A DNA stretch of 23,104 bases, from the NCBI GenBank assembly GCA_900549865.1, contig URPU01000032.1, positions 1 through 23,104 on the forward strand, read 5' to 3'. This DNA is from an uncultured Eubacteriales bacterium (lineage in GTDB: Bacteria; Bacillota; Clostridia; Oscillospirales; Oscillospiraceae). The stretch's first letter is position 1; each line of letters begins with the position of its first letter. A program made the position numbers and the translations under genes. The notes under the pieces are model-generated. The model saw only the letters and a list, made by a program, of their open reading frames with translations. It searched no databases and was not told the DNA's origin. Below are positions 1 to 9,233 of the stretch, one piece after another.

Positions 1-383
1 TCCTGTCGGACAGGTATACAAGCTCCAACGCCGTGCATCAGGGGTCGAAGCTCAGTGATGCGGAGCTTCCCGCGTTCTTCGGCTGGCTTTCCGATCTGGA
101 GTATAATAAGATGGGTCTGCCGAAGCCGGATCTCGTCATATACCTTGACGTGGATATCGAGACCTCGCTTGCGCGCATGAAGAACCGGCAGGACGCCACG
201 GACACCCACGCGGACATACATGAGCGGAACATCGCCTACCTTGAGCGCTGCCTGCATACGGCGGACACCGCCGCGGATTACTTCGGCTGGACGCGCGTCA
301 TGCAGAAGGTGAACGGCGTCGAGCGCGGCATGGACGATATAAACGACGAGATATACGCCATTGTCCGCCGCTGTCTGCAATAA
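1..383 (+). CDS. tmk: Thymidylate kinase, 3' part only (dTMP kinase)
   Basis: The frame is open from base 3 and runs off the left edge, so the start and the P-loop lie outside the window. The visible part opens with DRYTSSNAVHQGSK, the DR(Y/W) region of dTMP kinases that binds the nucleotide base. It is followed by PDLVIYLDVDIETSLARMKNR, the usual core strand and LID arginine region, and a helical C-terminus with YLERC. The family phosphorylates dTMP to dTDP in the cytosol with ATP. The YTSSNAVHQ form of the motif is like that of clostridial thymidylate kinases. The gene ends in TAA at 381-383, inside the terminator stem region of the convergent small gene on the minus strand. The identification rests on the motif and the C-terminal half only. 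Confidence 0.85.
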   Translation, partial: LSDRYTSSNAVHQGSKLSDAELPAFFGWLSDLEYNKMGLPKPDLVIYLDVDIETSLARMKNRQDATDTHADIHERNIAYLERCLHTADTAADYFGWTRVMQKVNGVERGMDDINDEIYAIVRRCLQ

Positions 384-407
384 AAAAGGGGCTTCATGTG
401 AAGCCCC
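382..407 (-). terminator. Rho-independent terminator of the small cysteine-rich gene
   Basis: Read on the minus strand, a perfect 8-bp stem GGGGCTTC/GAAGCCCC with a four-base ACAT loop (407 down to 388) is followed by six T residues (387-382). On the plus strand the stem is followed by CATGGCG, so it should not terminate the tmk transcript efficiently. It overlaps the tmk stop codon and lies 9 bases beyond the stop of the 417-545 gene. Confidence 0.8.
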
Positions 408-416
408 CATGGCGCG

Positions 417-545
417 TCAGCAGCCGCAGCCGCACCCGTTGTTGTTGCCGGAGCAGCCGCAGCCGTTGTTGCCGCAGCAGCAGAAGAGGATTATGATGAG
501 AATGATGATCCAGAGGCAGCTGTTGCATCCGTTATTGCAGAACAT
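417..545 (-). CDS. Very small cysteine-rich membrane peptide (42 aa), function unknown
   Basis: Reading the minus strand from ATG at 545-543 gives 42 codons and TGA at 419-417. The peptide has three parts: a polar head MFCNNGCNSC, a strongly hydrophobic run of Leu, Ile and Trp (about residues 11-21), and a tail of Cys, Gly and Asn ending GCGCGC. Eleven of the 42 residues are cysteine. AAAGGG at 559-554 stands 8 bases before the start and serves as ribosome site, and a terminator follows at once. Similar short Cys/Gly/Asn-rich peptides with one hydrophobic segment are common in clostridial genomes and are often annotated as high-cysteine or chorion-class proteins. No function is known to me. 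The hydrophobic segment suggests membrane anchoring; a coat, metal-binding or disulfide role would be guesswork. The opposite strand also has an open frame here, but it is a low-complexity antisense reading without a ribosome site. Confidence 0.7.
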   Translation of the reverse strand: MFCNNGCNSCLWIIILIIILFCCCGNNGCGCSGNNNGCGCGC

Positions 546-642
546 GATTATTTCCCTTTCTCCGCGCTGAAAATATATACCTTCTGTGCCCGCCATGCGC
601 GGAGGCGGACACTTTTTGATGCTTTACGTATCAGTTGCGGTG

Positions 643-670
643 TTGAGCTTTTTGCTGCTCGTGCCATAAT
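643..670 (+). promoter_or_regulatory. Candidate sigma-A promoter of mltG
   Basis: TTGAGC (643-648) and CATAAT (665-670) are separated by 16 bases, giving four of six and five of six matches to the consensus. Transcription would start near 677, leaving a leader of about 60 bases that contains the 695-719 hairpin. Confidence 0.45.
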
Positions 671-694
671 ATGCGCGCAGCCGCCGCGCTGCTA

Positions 695-719
695 CATGCC
701 GCGCAGTCTGCGCGGCATG
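695..719 (+). other. Perfect 11-bp hairpin in the mltG leader
   Basis: CATGCCGCGCA (695-705) and TGCGCGGCATG (709-719) are exact reverse complements around a GTC loop. No T-run follows, so this is not an intrinsic terminator. It ends 7 bases before the AGGAGG ribosome site (727-732), where it could affect translation or RNA stability. Confidence 0.6.
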
Positions 720-738
720 CCCGGACAGGAGGTCTGAA

Positions 739-2058
739 ATGGCTGAAAACAATATCGACAGAAACAATGAAGCGAGCCGCCCGCAGGACGGCGGAACGCC
801 GGTGAATGGCCGCGGCAGAGCGCCGCGCAGCCCGGCGGCCCCGATAAAGGCCGTGGACAGGCTGCTTATAGATGAAAATGGAGACGCCCGCAGCAACTAT
901 ACCGGCGACGATCTTTCCGAAAGAGATTACCGCCCCGTGCGGCAGAGTCATGAATACCGCTCCGGCTGTCTCGGCGGGATGATGTACTTCGTGTTCGTGC
1001 TGTGCGTAAGCGTTGTTCTGGCCTGCCTTGCATGGATGGCGGCAAGCGACGCGCTTGCGCTGAACAAGGATGAGTTCACGGCGGTCGTCTCCCTGCCTGC
1101 GTCCATCTTCGATTCCGAGACGGTCGATACCTTCGATGAGGACGGAAACAAGACCGGCACGAAGCGCGTCACACGCGCGGACATAGAATATGTCGCCGAT
1201 GAGCTGAAATCCGCCGGACTTATTGAGTACAAATGGCTTTTTGAGTTCTTCTGCCGGATATCGCACGCCGACACTAAGGTCGATCCGGGCGAGTATGAGC
1301 TGGAATCGTCCTTTGACTACCGTGCGCTTATAAAAAACATGCAGATGGGTTCCGGTGCGACAGTGACCATAAAGGTCGTCATCCCGGAGGGCTTCACCAT
1401 GCATCAGATATTCAAGCGCCTAGAGGAAAACAAGGTGTGCTCTTATGACGATCTGATGGACGCGGCGGCAAATTATAATTATAATTACGCCTTCCTTGAC
1501 GGAATAGAGCAGGGCGACCCGACGCGCCTTGAGGGCTTCCTTTTCCCGGACACGTATGAGTTCTACGTCGGAATGCAGGCATCCAGCGCAATAAACAAGC
1601 TTCTGGAGAACTTCCACTACAGGGTCACGGATGAAATGATCACGCAGATGACGAATATGGGGCTTGATATCCGCTCTGTTGTCACGATGGCGTCGCTTAT
1701 CGAGCGCGAGGCTGCAAACGACAATGAGCGCGGGCTTATCGCCTCTGTTATCTACAATCGCCTTGCGGTCGGAATGCCGCTTGGCATTGACGCGTCCATC
1801 CTCTATATCCACCCGGACCATGAGGGCGCGCCGACGGCGGACATGCTCACGGAGGACAGCCCGTACAACACGCGCCTGTACGCAAGCCTCCCGCCCACGC
1901 CGATAGCGAACCCCGGCCTTGCCTCGATACAGGCCGTGCTTGCGCCGGAGAGCACAAATTACTATTACTATGCGCTCGACACGGCGACGGGGCAGCATCG
2001 GTTCTTCACGAATTCCGGCGAGTTCGACGCCTTTGTCGCAACACAGAACTATGAATGA
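739..2058 (+). CDS. mltG: Endolytic murein transglycosylase MltG (YceG family)
   Basis: The 439-residue protein has a charged cytoplasmic N-terminus of about 79 residues and one membrane segment at about 80-100. An extracellular YceG domain follows. Family hallmarks are VVIPEGFT near 213-220, LEGFLFPDTYEF near 264-275, the catalytic stretch MASLIEREA (the glutamate at about 322 aligns with E. coli Glu218), SLPPTPIANPG near 383-393, and the C-terminal HRFF. MltG cuts nascent glycan strands next to the membrane and so sets strand length in peptidoglycan synthesis. AGGAGG at 727-732, six bases from ATG, fixes the start. The gene overlaps the next one by 8 bases, as in the mltG(yrrL)-U32 neighbourhood of B. 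subtilis. The N-terminal tail is longer than in E. coli MltG and looks disordered. Confidence 0.95.
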   Translation: MAENNIDRNNEASRPQDGGTPVNGRGRAPRSPAAPIKAVDRLLIDENGDARSNYTGDDLSERDYRPVRQSHEYRSGCLGGMMYFVFVLCVSVVLACLAWMAASDALALNKDEFTAVVSLPASIFDSETVDTFDEDGNKTGTKRVTRADIEYVADELKSAGLIEYKWLFEFFCRISHADTKVDPGEYELESSFDYRALIKNMQMGSGATVTIKVVIPEGFTMHQIFKRLEENKVCSYDDLMDAAANYNYNYAFLDGIEQGDPTRLEGFLFPDTYEFYVGMQASSAINKLLENFHYRVTDEMITQMTNMGLDIRSVVTMASLIEREAANDNERGLIASVIYNRLAVGMPLGIDASILYIHPDHEGAPTADMLTEDSPYNTRLYASLPPTPIANPGLASIQAVLAPESTNYYYYALDTATGQHRFFTNSGEFDAFVATQNYE

Positions 2059-3253
2059 TATGTTTGAGCTCCTGTCTCCGGCAGGGGATATGGAGAGGCT
2101 GATGATGTGCCTCAATTACGGGGCGGACGCCGTTTATCTGGCAGGGCGGCGCTTCGGAATGCGCGCCGCGGCGGTGAACTTTTCGGATGAAGAGCTTGTC
2201 CGCGCGGTGGAGCTTGCCCACGGGAATGGCGTGCGGGTCTATGTCGCCTGCAACACCCTCCCGCGGGAGGATGAGCTTGCCGAGATACCGCCGTACCTCG
2301 CATTTCTTCAGGATGCGGGCGTGGATGCGCTGATAATTGCCGACATCGGAATGCTGGAGCTTGCCAAGCGCTATGCGCCGCGCGTGAAGCGCCATGTAAG
2401 CACGCAGCTTGGCGTCATAAACAGCGCCACGGCTAACGCGCTTTACGCCATGGGCGCGGACACGGTCGTGCTTGCACGAGAGACTCCGTTGGAGGATATA
2501 AAAAAACTCCGCGCCAATACGCCGGAGGAACTGCGGATAGAGGCCTTCGTCCACGGGGCGATGTGCGTTTCCTTCTCGGGGCGCTGCCTTCTGTCAAATT
2601 ACCTCACCGGCCGCGACGCGAACCGCGGCCAGTGCGCCCAGCCCTGCCGCTGGAAGTACCATCTGGTGGAGGAGAAGCGCCCCGGCGAGTATTTTGAAAT
2701 AACCGAGGACGGGGGCACGTATATCCTCAACTCCCGCGACATGCGCATGATAGAATACCTGCCGCAGCTTATAGAGGCCGGTGTCACGAGCTTCAAGATA
2801 GAAGGGCGCATGAAGTCGGCCTATTACGCGGCTGTCGTCACCAATGCGTACCGCCACGCGCTCGACGCGGCAATTGCCGGGAAGCCGCTGGATAAGCTTT
2901 GGGTGGATGAGACCGATATGGTCAGCCACCGGCCTTATACCACGGGCTTTTACTTCGGCCAGCCCGGACAGCACTATGCCGAAGCCAGCTATCAGACGGC
3001 GGCAGACGTCGCCGCCGTTGTGGAAAGCTGTGAAAGCGACGGCACGGCCGTGCTGACGCAGCGCAATAAATTCTCACGCGGCGACGAGCTGGAGCTGCTT
3101 TCGCCGTCCGCGCCGCCTGTGCGCTTCACGGCGGAGCATGTTTTCAATGCCGAGGACGAGGAGATAGAGGATACGCGCCACGCCATGATGGAAATACATA
3201 TGCGTTTGCCCGCGTATGCGCCGAAGTACTCTATCCTGCGAAAACGCAGATAA
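2051..3253 (+). CDS. Peptidase U32 family protein, probably a tRNA uridine hydroxylation factor (TrhP/YrrO-like)
   Basis: The 400-residue protein starts MNDMFELLSPAGD, the typical U32 N-terminus. It carries the U32 signature EAFVHGAMCVSFSGRCLLS at about residues 164-182, with the further cysteines of GQCAQPCRW just after it and KIEGRMKS downstream. Although named as peptidases, U32 proteins such as E. coli TrhP (YegQ) and B. subtilis YrrN/YrrO act in making 5-hydroxyuridine at tRNA position 34, with the conserved cysteines holding an iron-sulfur cluster. That assignment is from family knowledge and from the neighbouring mltG, as in B. subtilis. ATG at 2051 lies inside the end of mltG; ATG at 2060 is an equally possible start. 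No clear ribosome site precedes either, so translation is probably coupled to mltG. Confidence 0.88.
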   Translation: MNDMFELLSPAGDMERLMMCLNYGADAVYLAGRRFGMRAAAVNFSDEELVRAVELAHGNGVRVYVACNTLPREDELAEIPPYLAFLQDAGVDALIIADIGMLELAKRYAPRVKRHVSTQLGVINSATANALYAMGADTVVLARETPLEDIKKLRANTPEELRIEAFVHGAMCVSFSGRCLLSNYLTGRDANRGQCAQPCRWKYHLVEEKRPGEYFEITEDGGTYILNSRDMRMIEYLPQLIEAGVTSFKIEGRMKSAYYAAVVTNAYRHALDAAIAGKPLDKLWVDETDMVSHRPYTTGFYFGQPGQHYAEASYQTAADVAAVVESCESDGTAVLTQRNKFSRGDELELLSPSAPPVRFTAEHVFNAEDEEIEDTRHAMMEIHMRLPAYAPKYSILRKRR

Positions 3254-3260
3254 AAAATCG

Positions 3261-3288
3261 TTGACAAAACGCGCGCATGTGATAAAAT
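3261..3288 (+). promoter_or_regulatory. Sigma-A promoter of the T-box/alaS transcript
   Basis: A perfect TTGACA (3261-3266) is followed after 16 bases by TAAAAT (3283-3288), and TG one base upstream makes an extended -10. It starts 8 bases after the stop of the U32 gene and directly precedes the T-box leader, with transcription expected near 3295. Confidence 0.85.
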
Positions 3289-3294
3289 GCATTT

Positions 3295-3532
3295 TATAAT
3301 TTACAGATCATATAGCTTTAGGCTGTGACGAAAAGAGCCGGAGCAGGGCATTGCAGAGAGGGGTCGTTCGGTGTGAGACCCTGTGCCTCATTCCGGCGGC
3401 CGCTTCTGAGCCTCCCTGGGAAACCGGGGCGTATGCCCGCGTTAAGGGCGCTTGAGATGCCGCTGTGCGGCAATCAGGGTGGTACCGCGAAGCAAACCTT
3501 CGCCCCTGTTCCGGGGCGGAGGTATATTTTTT
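3295..3532 (+). promoter_or_regulatory. T-box riboswitch leader for tRNA-Ala
   Basis: The leader senses uncharged tRNA-Ala and allows read-through into alaS when charging is low. Visible parts are the base of Stem I (AGGCT 3320-3324 with AGCCT 3409-3413), an adjacent kink-turn-like GTGACGA/TTCTGA, and the upper stem GGGTC/GACCC around 3361. A short hairpin TGCCGC-TGT-GCGGCA lies at 3458-3472, and the T-box sequence AGGGTGGTACCGCG at 3476-3489. The TGGT bulge can pair with the ACCA end of tRNA-Ala. The specifier loop strand near 3398-3407 contains two alanine codons, GCC (3399-3401) and GCT (3402-3404). I cannot decide between them by eye, but both read alanine and agree with the gene downstream. 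The terminator at its end competes with the antiterminator. Confidence 0.93.
3497..3532 (+). terminator. Conditional terminator of the alaS T-box
   Basis: CCTTCGCCCC (3497-3506) pairs with GGGGCGGAGG (3513-3522), one G:T pair included, and TATATTTTTT follows. The 5' arm can instead pair with the T-box sequence to form the antiterminator, the usual switch of this riboswitch class. Confidence 0.88.
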
Positions 3533-3548
3533 GGTGGAGGATAATGAA

Positions 3549-6191
<2,643 letters not shown>

Positions 6192-6214
6192 AGCTTATAT
6201 AAAGGAGAATAATA

Positions 6215-6562
6215 ATGAAAGACGACAATTGCCTGTTCTGCAAAATAATCGCCGGGGATATCCCTTCGTCGAAGGTCTATGAGGATGAAAACGTTTTTGC
6301 CTTCCGCGACATAAACCCGCAGGCGCCTGTGCATATCCTTGTTGTTCCCAAGGAGCATATAGCCTGTGCCAATGATATAGACAGCACCAATTCCGCCATA
6401 GTTGCCCACGTGTTTGAAAGCATTGCAAAGATCGCGCGTGCCGAGGGGCTGGATAAGGGCTACCGCGTTATCAACAACTGCGGCGAATACGGCGGGCAGA
6501 CGGTCATGCACCTGCACTTTCACATAATCGGCGGCGAAAAGCTGTCGGAAAAGATAATATAA
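6215..6562 (+). CDS. HIT-family nucleotide-binding hydrolase (HINT-like)
   Basis: This 115-residue protein starts MKDDNCLFCKIIAGDIPS, the standard opening of bacterial HINT-type HIT proteins. It carries the histidine triad HLHFHIIGG at about 99-107, with the catalytic central histidines. Cys6, Cys9 and probably His48 and His99 are placed like the zinc site of many family members. The family hydrolyses nucleoside phosphoramidates and related aminoacyl-adenylates. Being next to alaS is suggestive, because such adenylates are by-products of synthetases, but that link is inference. AAAGGAG at 6200-6206 supports ATG at 6215. A bidirectional terminator follows. Confidence 0.93.
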   Translation: MKDDNCLFCKIIAGDIPSSKVYEDENVFAFRDINPQAPVHILVVPKEHIACANDIDSTNSAIVAHVFESIAKIARAEGLDKGYRVINNCGEYGGQTVMHLHFHIIGGEKLSEKII

Positions 6563-6566
6563 AGCC

Positions 6567-6608
6567 AAAAAGAGATTGGGGCTCCAGCCGGACCTCCAAT
6601 CTCTTTTT
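6567..6608. terminator. Bidirectional terminator between convergent genes
   Basis: AAAAAGAGATTGG and CCAATCTCTTTTT form a long stem with a GC-rich loop region between them. A-runs and T-runs on the two sides let it work for the HIT gene on the plus strand and for the membrane-protein gene on the minus strand. Confidence 0.85.
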
Positions 6609-6630
6609 ATGCGTTATATGAGAAAAATCT

Positions 6631-7107
6631 TTAATCCTTGTCCTTGAAGACGGGGATGAAATCCGTCCTTGCGTCCATCGCGTGCAGACGGACCTTCATC
6701 TGGCTGGGCTTCTTGTTGTACATCGCAGTGCGCAGCTCATCATCGGGAACGAACTGATAATAGGTCGCGCAGAACGCGTCAAACATCTGCCTGCACTTCG
6801 GCGTGAACTTGCTGATATACAGCACAAGCCCCACAAGCCCGCCGGCAAAGAAGCTTATCATCAGATACGTGGCGCAGAAGCGAAGCACCGCGAACACCGC
6901 GGCCGCGATGAAAACCGTGCACACAAGTACTGAGATAACAGTGTATCTGTTTGCGGCCTTGTCGATGAGATCCTCCGCCGTGTCGCGCATCCGCCTTATC
7001 AGCGGGAAAGCAACTGTAAAATTGAAAAGAAACTGCCTGATAAAAAGGAAAAACCACAGCCAGCCGGCAAAGAAAAGAACGCCGGCCCACAAAACCTTCA
7101 TTTCCAT
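6631..7107 (-). CDS. Unrecognised small membrane protein with about three membrane segments
   Basis: The 158-residue protein starts MEMKVLWAGV and has hydrophobic stretches at about residues 5-23, 56-74 and 79-97. A soluble basic C-terminus of about 60 residues follows, with PDDELRTAMYNKKPSQ in it. I do not recognise a family. GGAGAA stands 6-7 bases before the ATG at 7107-7105. A good sigma-A promoter lies upstream at 7172-7200, and the downstream terminator at 6567-6608 closes the unit, so it is a single-gene transcript running against its neighbours. A hairpin occupies its leader (7123-7148). The composition is like that of neighbouring genes. It is very likely real, given promoter, ribosome site and terminator, but the role is open. 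Confidence 0.8.
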   Translation of the reverse strand: MEMKVLWAGVLFFAGWLWFFLFIRQFLFNFTVAFPLIRRMRDTAEDLIDKAANRYTVISVLVCTVFIAAAVFAVLRFCATYLMISFFAGGLVGLVLYISKFTPKCRQMFDAFCATYYQFVPDDELRTAMYNKKPSQMKVRLHAMDARTDFIPVFKDKD

Positions 7108-7122
7108 AAAGTTCTCCGTTTC

Positions 7123-7148
7123 TCCGTCTGATTTCCTGATCAGGCGGA
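7123..7148 (-). other. Hairpin in the leader of the 6631-7107 gene
   Basis: TCCGTCTGAT (7123-7132) and ATCAGGCGGA (7139-7148) can pair over ten bases with one G:T pair. The core CCTGATCAGG (7135-7144) is itself a palindrome. It sits between the predicted transcription start and the ribosome site of the minus-strand gene. No T-run follows it on the minus strand. It could be a protein site or an RNA structure. Confidence 0.45.
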
Positions 7149-7171
7149 ATTCTTTCTTATTTGCTGTTTAG

Positions 7172-7200
7172 ATAATAGCACAAAGCGCTATAGGATTCAA
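7172..7200 (-). promoter_or_regulatory. Sigma-A promoter of the minus-strand membrane-protein gene
   Basis: On the minus strand TTGAAT (7200-7195) and TATTAT (7177-7172) stand 17 bases apart, four of six and five of six matches with ideal spacing. The start would be near 7165. It abuts the candidate sigma-E promoter of spoIIIAA, which points the other way. Confidence 0.7.
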
Positions 7201-7228
7201 GAATATTTGTGCCCAACGGGCATAGATT
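7201..7228 (+). promoter_or_regulatory. Candidate sigma-E promoter of the spoIIIA operon
   Basis: GAATATT (7201-7207) resembles the sigma-E -35 element, and CATAGATT (7221-7228) resembles the CATACAAT-type -10 element, with 13 bases between. In B. subtilis spoIIIA is transcribed by sigma-E in the mother cell, so such a site is expected. The spacing is at the short end, so it remains a candidate. Confidence 0.55.
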
Positions 7229-7266
7229 TAAGACAGTACAGAACAAATGACAGGAGCGTGTGACAT

Positions 7267-8136
7267 ATGGACTTTATGGGGCTTGCGCTTGGGCTTTTGC
7301 CGGACGGGCTGTATAAGCCGGAGGCGGTGCGCGCGTATATGCCCGCCGAGGAGATACGCCTACGGGCGGGGCGGTGCGCGACTGTGCTTTCATGCGGTGC
7401 GGAGCACGATATGGGCGGTCGCGCGGTCACGGCGCATGACATCCTTGCCGTGCTTGAAAAGGCGACGGGCGCGTCGCTGCACGCAGTTTTGAACGAGCTT
7501 CGAGAGGGGTACATAAGCTATCGCGGCATAAGAATAGGCGTGTGCGCCGCAGCAGTGATAAAAAACGGTGAAGTGAGCGGCTTTAAGAATTTCACCTCTC
7601 TTGCGCTGCGGATACCGGCCGTTTTTCGCGGCGATATGGACGCGGCGTATTCGGCCGTTGCGGCGTCCGGCTTTGCAAGCACGCTTTTGCTCTCCCCGCC
7701 CGGCGGCGGGAAAACGACTGCCCTGCGCGAGCTTGTGCGCCGTGCCTCCGAGGCGGGCGCAAGGGTAGGCGTAGTGGATGAGCGGAACGAGCTTGCCTCC
7801 GTTGACGGGATGAACGCCGCCTTCGATATGGGGCGGTACACAGACGTGCTGACTGGCGTGGATAAATGCACCGGTGCAATGATGCTTCTGCGCGGGATGA
7901 ACCCGCGGATAATAGCCATGGACGAGATATCGCGCGCCAGCGATGCAGCCGCTGTGCGCGAAATAATTGGATGCGGCGTGCACATATTCGCCACGGCGCA
8001 CGCGGAAAATGCGGCGGGGCTGAGAAAGCGCGCGCTGTACAGGGAACTGCTTGACGAAGGGATATTTTCATTTGCCATTGAAATAAGCGGCGCGGGGCCG
8101 CACAGAAGCTACAGATGCGTGAGGTTAGGCATATGA
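7267..8136 (+). CDS. spoIIIAA: Stage III sporulation protein AA (ATPase)
   Basis: This 289-residue protein is the cytosolic ATPase of the SpoIIIA complex, related to type II/IV secretion ATPases, and acts in the mother cell. The Walker A motif PPGGGKTT is at about 144-151, the family stretch DERNE at 171-175 and the Walker B motif IIAMDE at about 215-220. The length is close to the B. subtilis protein. AGGAG at 7252-7256, ten bases before ATG 7267, supports the start. It opens an eight-gene operon and overlaps spoIIIAB by four bases (ATGA). A candidate sigma-E promoter lies just upstream. Confidence 0.96.
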   Translation: MDFMGLALGLLPDGLYKPEAVRAYMPAEEIRLRAGRCATVLSCGAEHDMGGRAVTAHDILAVLEKATGASLHAVLNELREGYISYRGIRIGVCAAAVIKNGEVSGFKNFTSLALRIPAVFRGDMDAAYSAVAASGFASTLLLSPPGGGKTTALRELVRRASEAGARVGVVDERNELASVDGMNAAFDMGRYTDVLTGVDKCTGAMMLLRGMNPRIIAMDEISRASDAAAVREIIGCGVHIFATAHAENAAGLRKRALYRELLDEGIFSFAIEISGAGPHRSYRCVRLGI

Positions 8137-8642
8137 AGCTTGCGGGGGCGCTGCTGGCCTTTTTTGGCTGCTGTGCAGCGGGGGCGGTGAGGGCGTCCGC
8201 CGCCCGGCGCAGACTGGATGCGCTTGCCGCTCTGTGCGAGGCGCTGTGTCTTATGAGAAGTGAGCTTGGGACAAGACTCAGCACTATACCGGACATGGCG
8301 GAGCGCGCGTCGGGGCAGACGCGGGGCGCGGCGAAGGACTTCTTCACGGCGCTTTACGCGCGCATGGACGAGCTTGGACACGTGGAGCTTGCGCAATTGT
8401 GGGCGGAATGCGCCGCGGCGGAGCTGTCCGTGCTTGCCGGGGCGGAGGCGCGCGAATTCGCCGCGCTGGGGGCCGTGCTTGGCCGCTGCGATGCGGACAT
8501 GCAGCTTGCGGCGATATCTGCCTGTGAAGCGTACCTGCGCGCCGCGCTTGAACGTGCGCGCGGCGATTATCCGCAGCAAAGGCGGCTTTCGCTCGGTATT
8601 GCCGCCGCAGCGGGCGCGCTGCTTGTCATTGTTTTCATATAG
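8133..8642 (+). CDS. spoIIIAB: Stage III sporulation protein AB
   Basis: The 169-residue protein has a hydrophobic N-terminus (MKLAGALLAFFGCC), a helical middle with LCEALCLMRSELGTRLSTIP, and a second hydrophobic segment at the C-terminus (about 155-169). This is the layout of SpoIIIAB, which resembles secretion-system platform proteins and is a membrane part of the mother cell–forespore channel. I chose ATG 8133, in the four-base overlap with spoIIIAA, rather than the in-frame ATG at 8115. It gives the usual length and removes a charged, non-homologous extension. spoIIIAC starts 10 bases after its stop. Confidence 0.93.
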   Translation: MKLAGALLAFFGCCAAGAVRASAARRRLDALAALCEALCLMRSELGTRLSTIPDMAERASGQTRGAAKDFFTALYARMDELGHVELAQLWAECAAAELSVLAGAEAREFAALGAVLGRCDADMQLAAISACEAYLRAALERARGDYPQQRRLSLGIAAAAGALLVIVFI

Positions 8643-8652
8643 GAGAAAGCTG

Positions 8653-8847
8653 ATGGATATTGACCTGATATTTAAAATCGCGGCGGTCGGAATTCTGGTC
8701 GCGGTGCTGAACATACTTCTCCAGCGCTCCGGCCGTGACGAGCAGGCACTCATGACGACCATAACGGCGCTCGTCGTTGTGCTGATGGTCGTCGTCAGGA
8801 AGATAAGCGAGCTTTTTGACCTGATAAAAAATCTGTTTTCGCTGTAA
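8653..8847 (+). CDS. spoIIIAC: Stage III sporulation protein AC
   Basis: This 64-residue membrane protein consists of two hydrophobic helices (about 7-24 and 38-54) joined by a loop with QRSGRDEQALM, the characteristic SpoIIIAC sequence. AGGAGA at 8641-8646 precedes ATG 8653. The stop TAA shares one base with the start of spoIIIAD. The family forms a small membrane component of the channel complex in the mother-cell membrane. The length is normal. Confidence 0.94.
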   Translation: MDIDLIFKIAAVGILVAVLNILLQRSGRDEQALMTTITALVVVLMVVVRKISELFDLIKNLFSL

Positions 8848-9233
8848 TGGAGCTTATAATGAAAGCCGCCGCCGTGGCGCTGATTGCCGGGATGATGGGC
8901 CTGCTGATAAAGCGCAGCAACCCGGAAATATCGCTTCTGCTGAGCGCCGCCGCGGTGACGATGATAGGCATCGCCGCAATGAGCTTTGCCGGGGAGATAA
9001 AGGGGCTTGTCAAGACGGTGAAGACGCTGTGCGGCACGTCGGACGTGTTTCTTGCGCCGGTGCTGAAATGCACGGCCGTTGCGATAATAACAAAGCTCAC
9101 CGCGGAGCTGTGCCGCGACGCGTCGCAGGGGGCGTGCGCGGCGGCGGTGGAGCTTGCCGGGACGGTGTGCGCCATGTGTCTGGCCATGCCGCTTATAATG
9201 AACATGCTGAAGATGATGGGGGGCATGGTGTGA
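8847..9233 (+). CDS. spoIIIAD: Stage III sporulation protein AD
   Basis: The 128-residue membrane protein is related to SpoIIIAC, with hydrophobic helices at about 5-21, 29-48 and 104-127. Family features are LLIKRSNPEISLLLS and the central VFLAPVLKCTAVAIITKLTAELCRD. It starts at ATG 8847, one base into the stop of spoIIIAC (TAATG), and its final codons GTG TGA contain the GTG start of spoIIIAE. Both junctions point to translational coupling within the operon. Confidence 0.94.
   Translation: MELIMKAAAVALIAGMMGLLIKRSNPEISLLLSAAAVTMIGIAAMSFAGEIKGLVKTVKTLCGTSDVFLAPVLKCTAVAIITKLTAELCRDASQGACAAAVELAGTVCAMCLAMPLIMNMLKMMGGMV

Noticed and set aside
361..570. Plus-strand open frame rich in Pro, Gln and Leu
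   Set aside because: It is the antisense reading of the cysteine-rich peptide gene, has no ribosome site, overlaps the tmk end and is low complexity.
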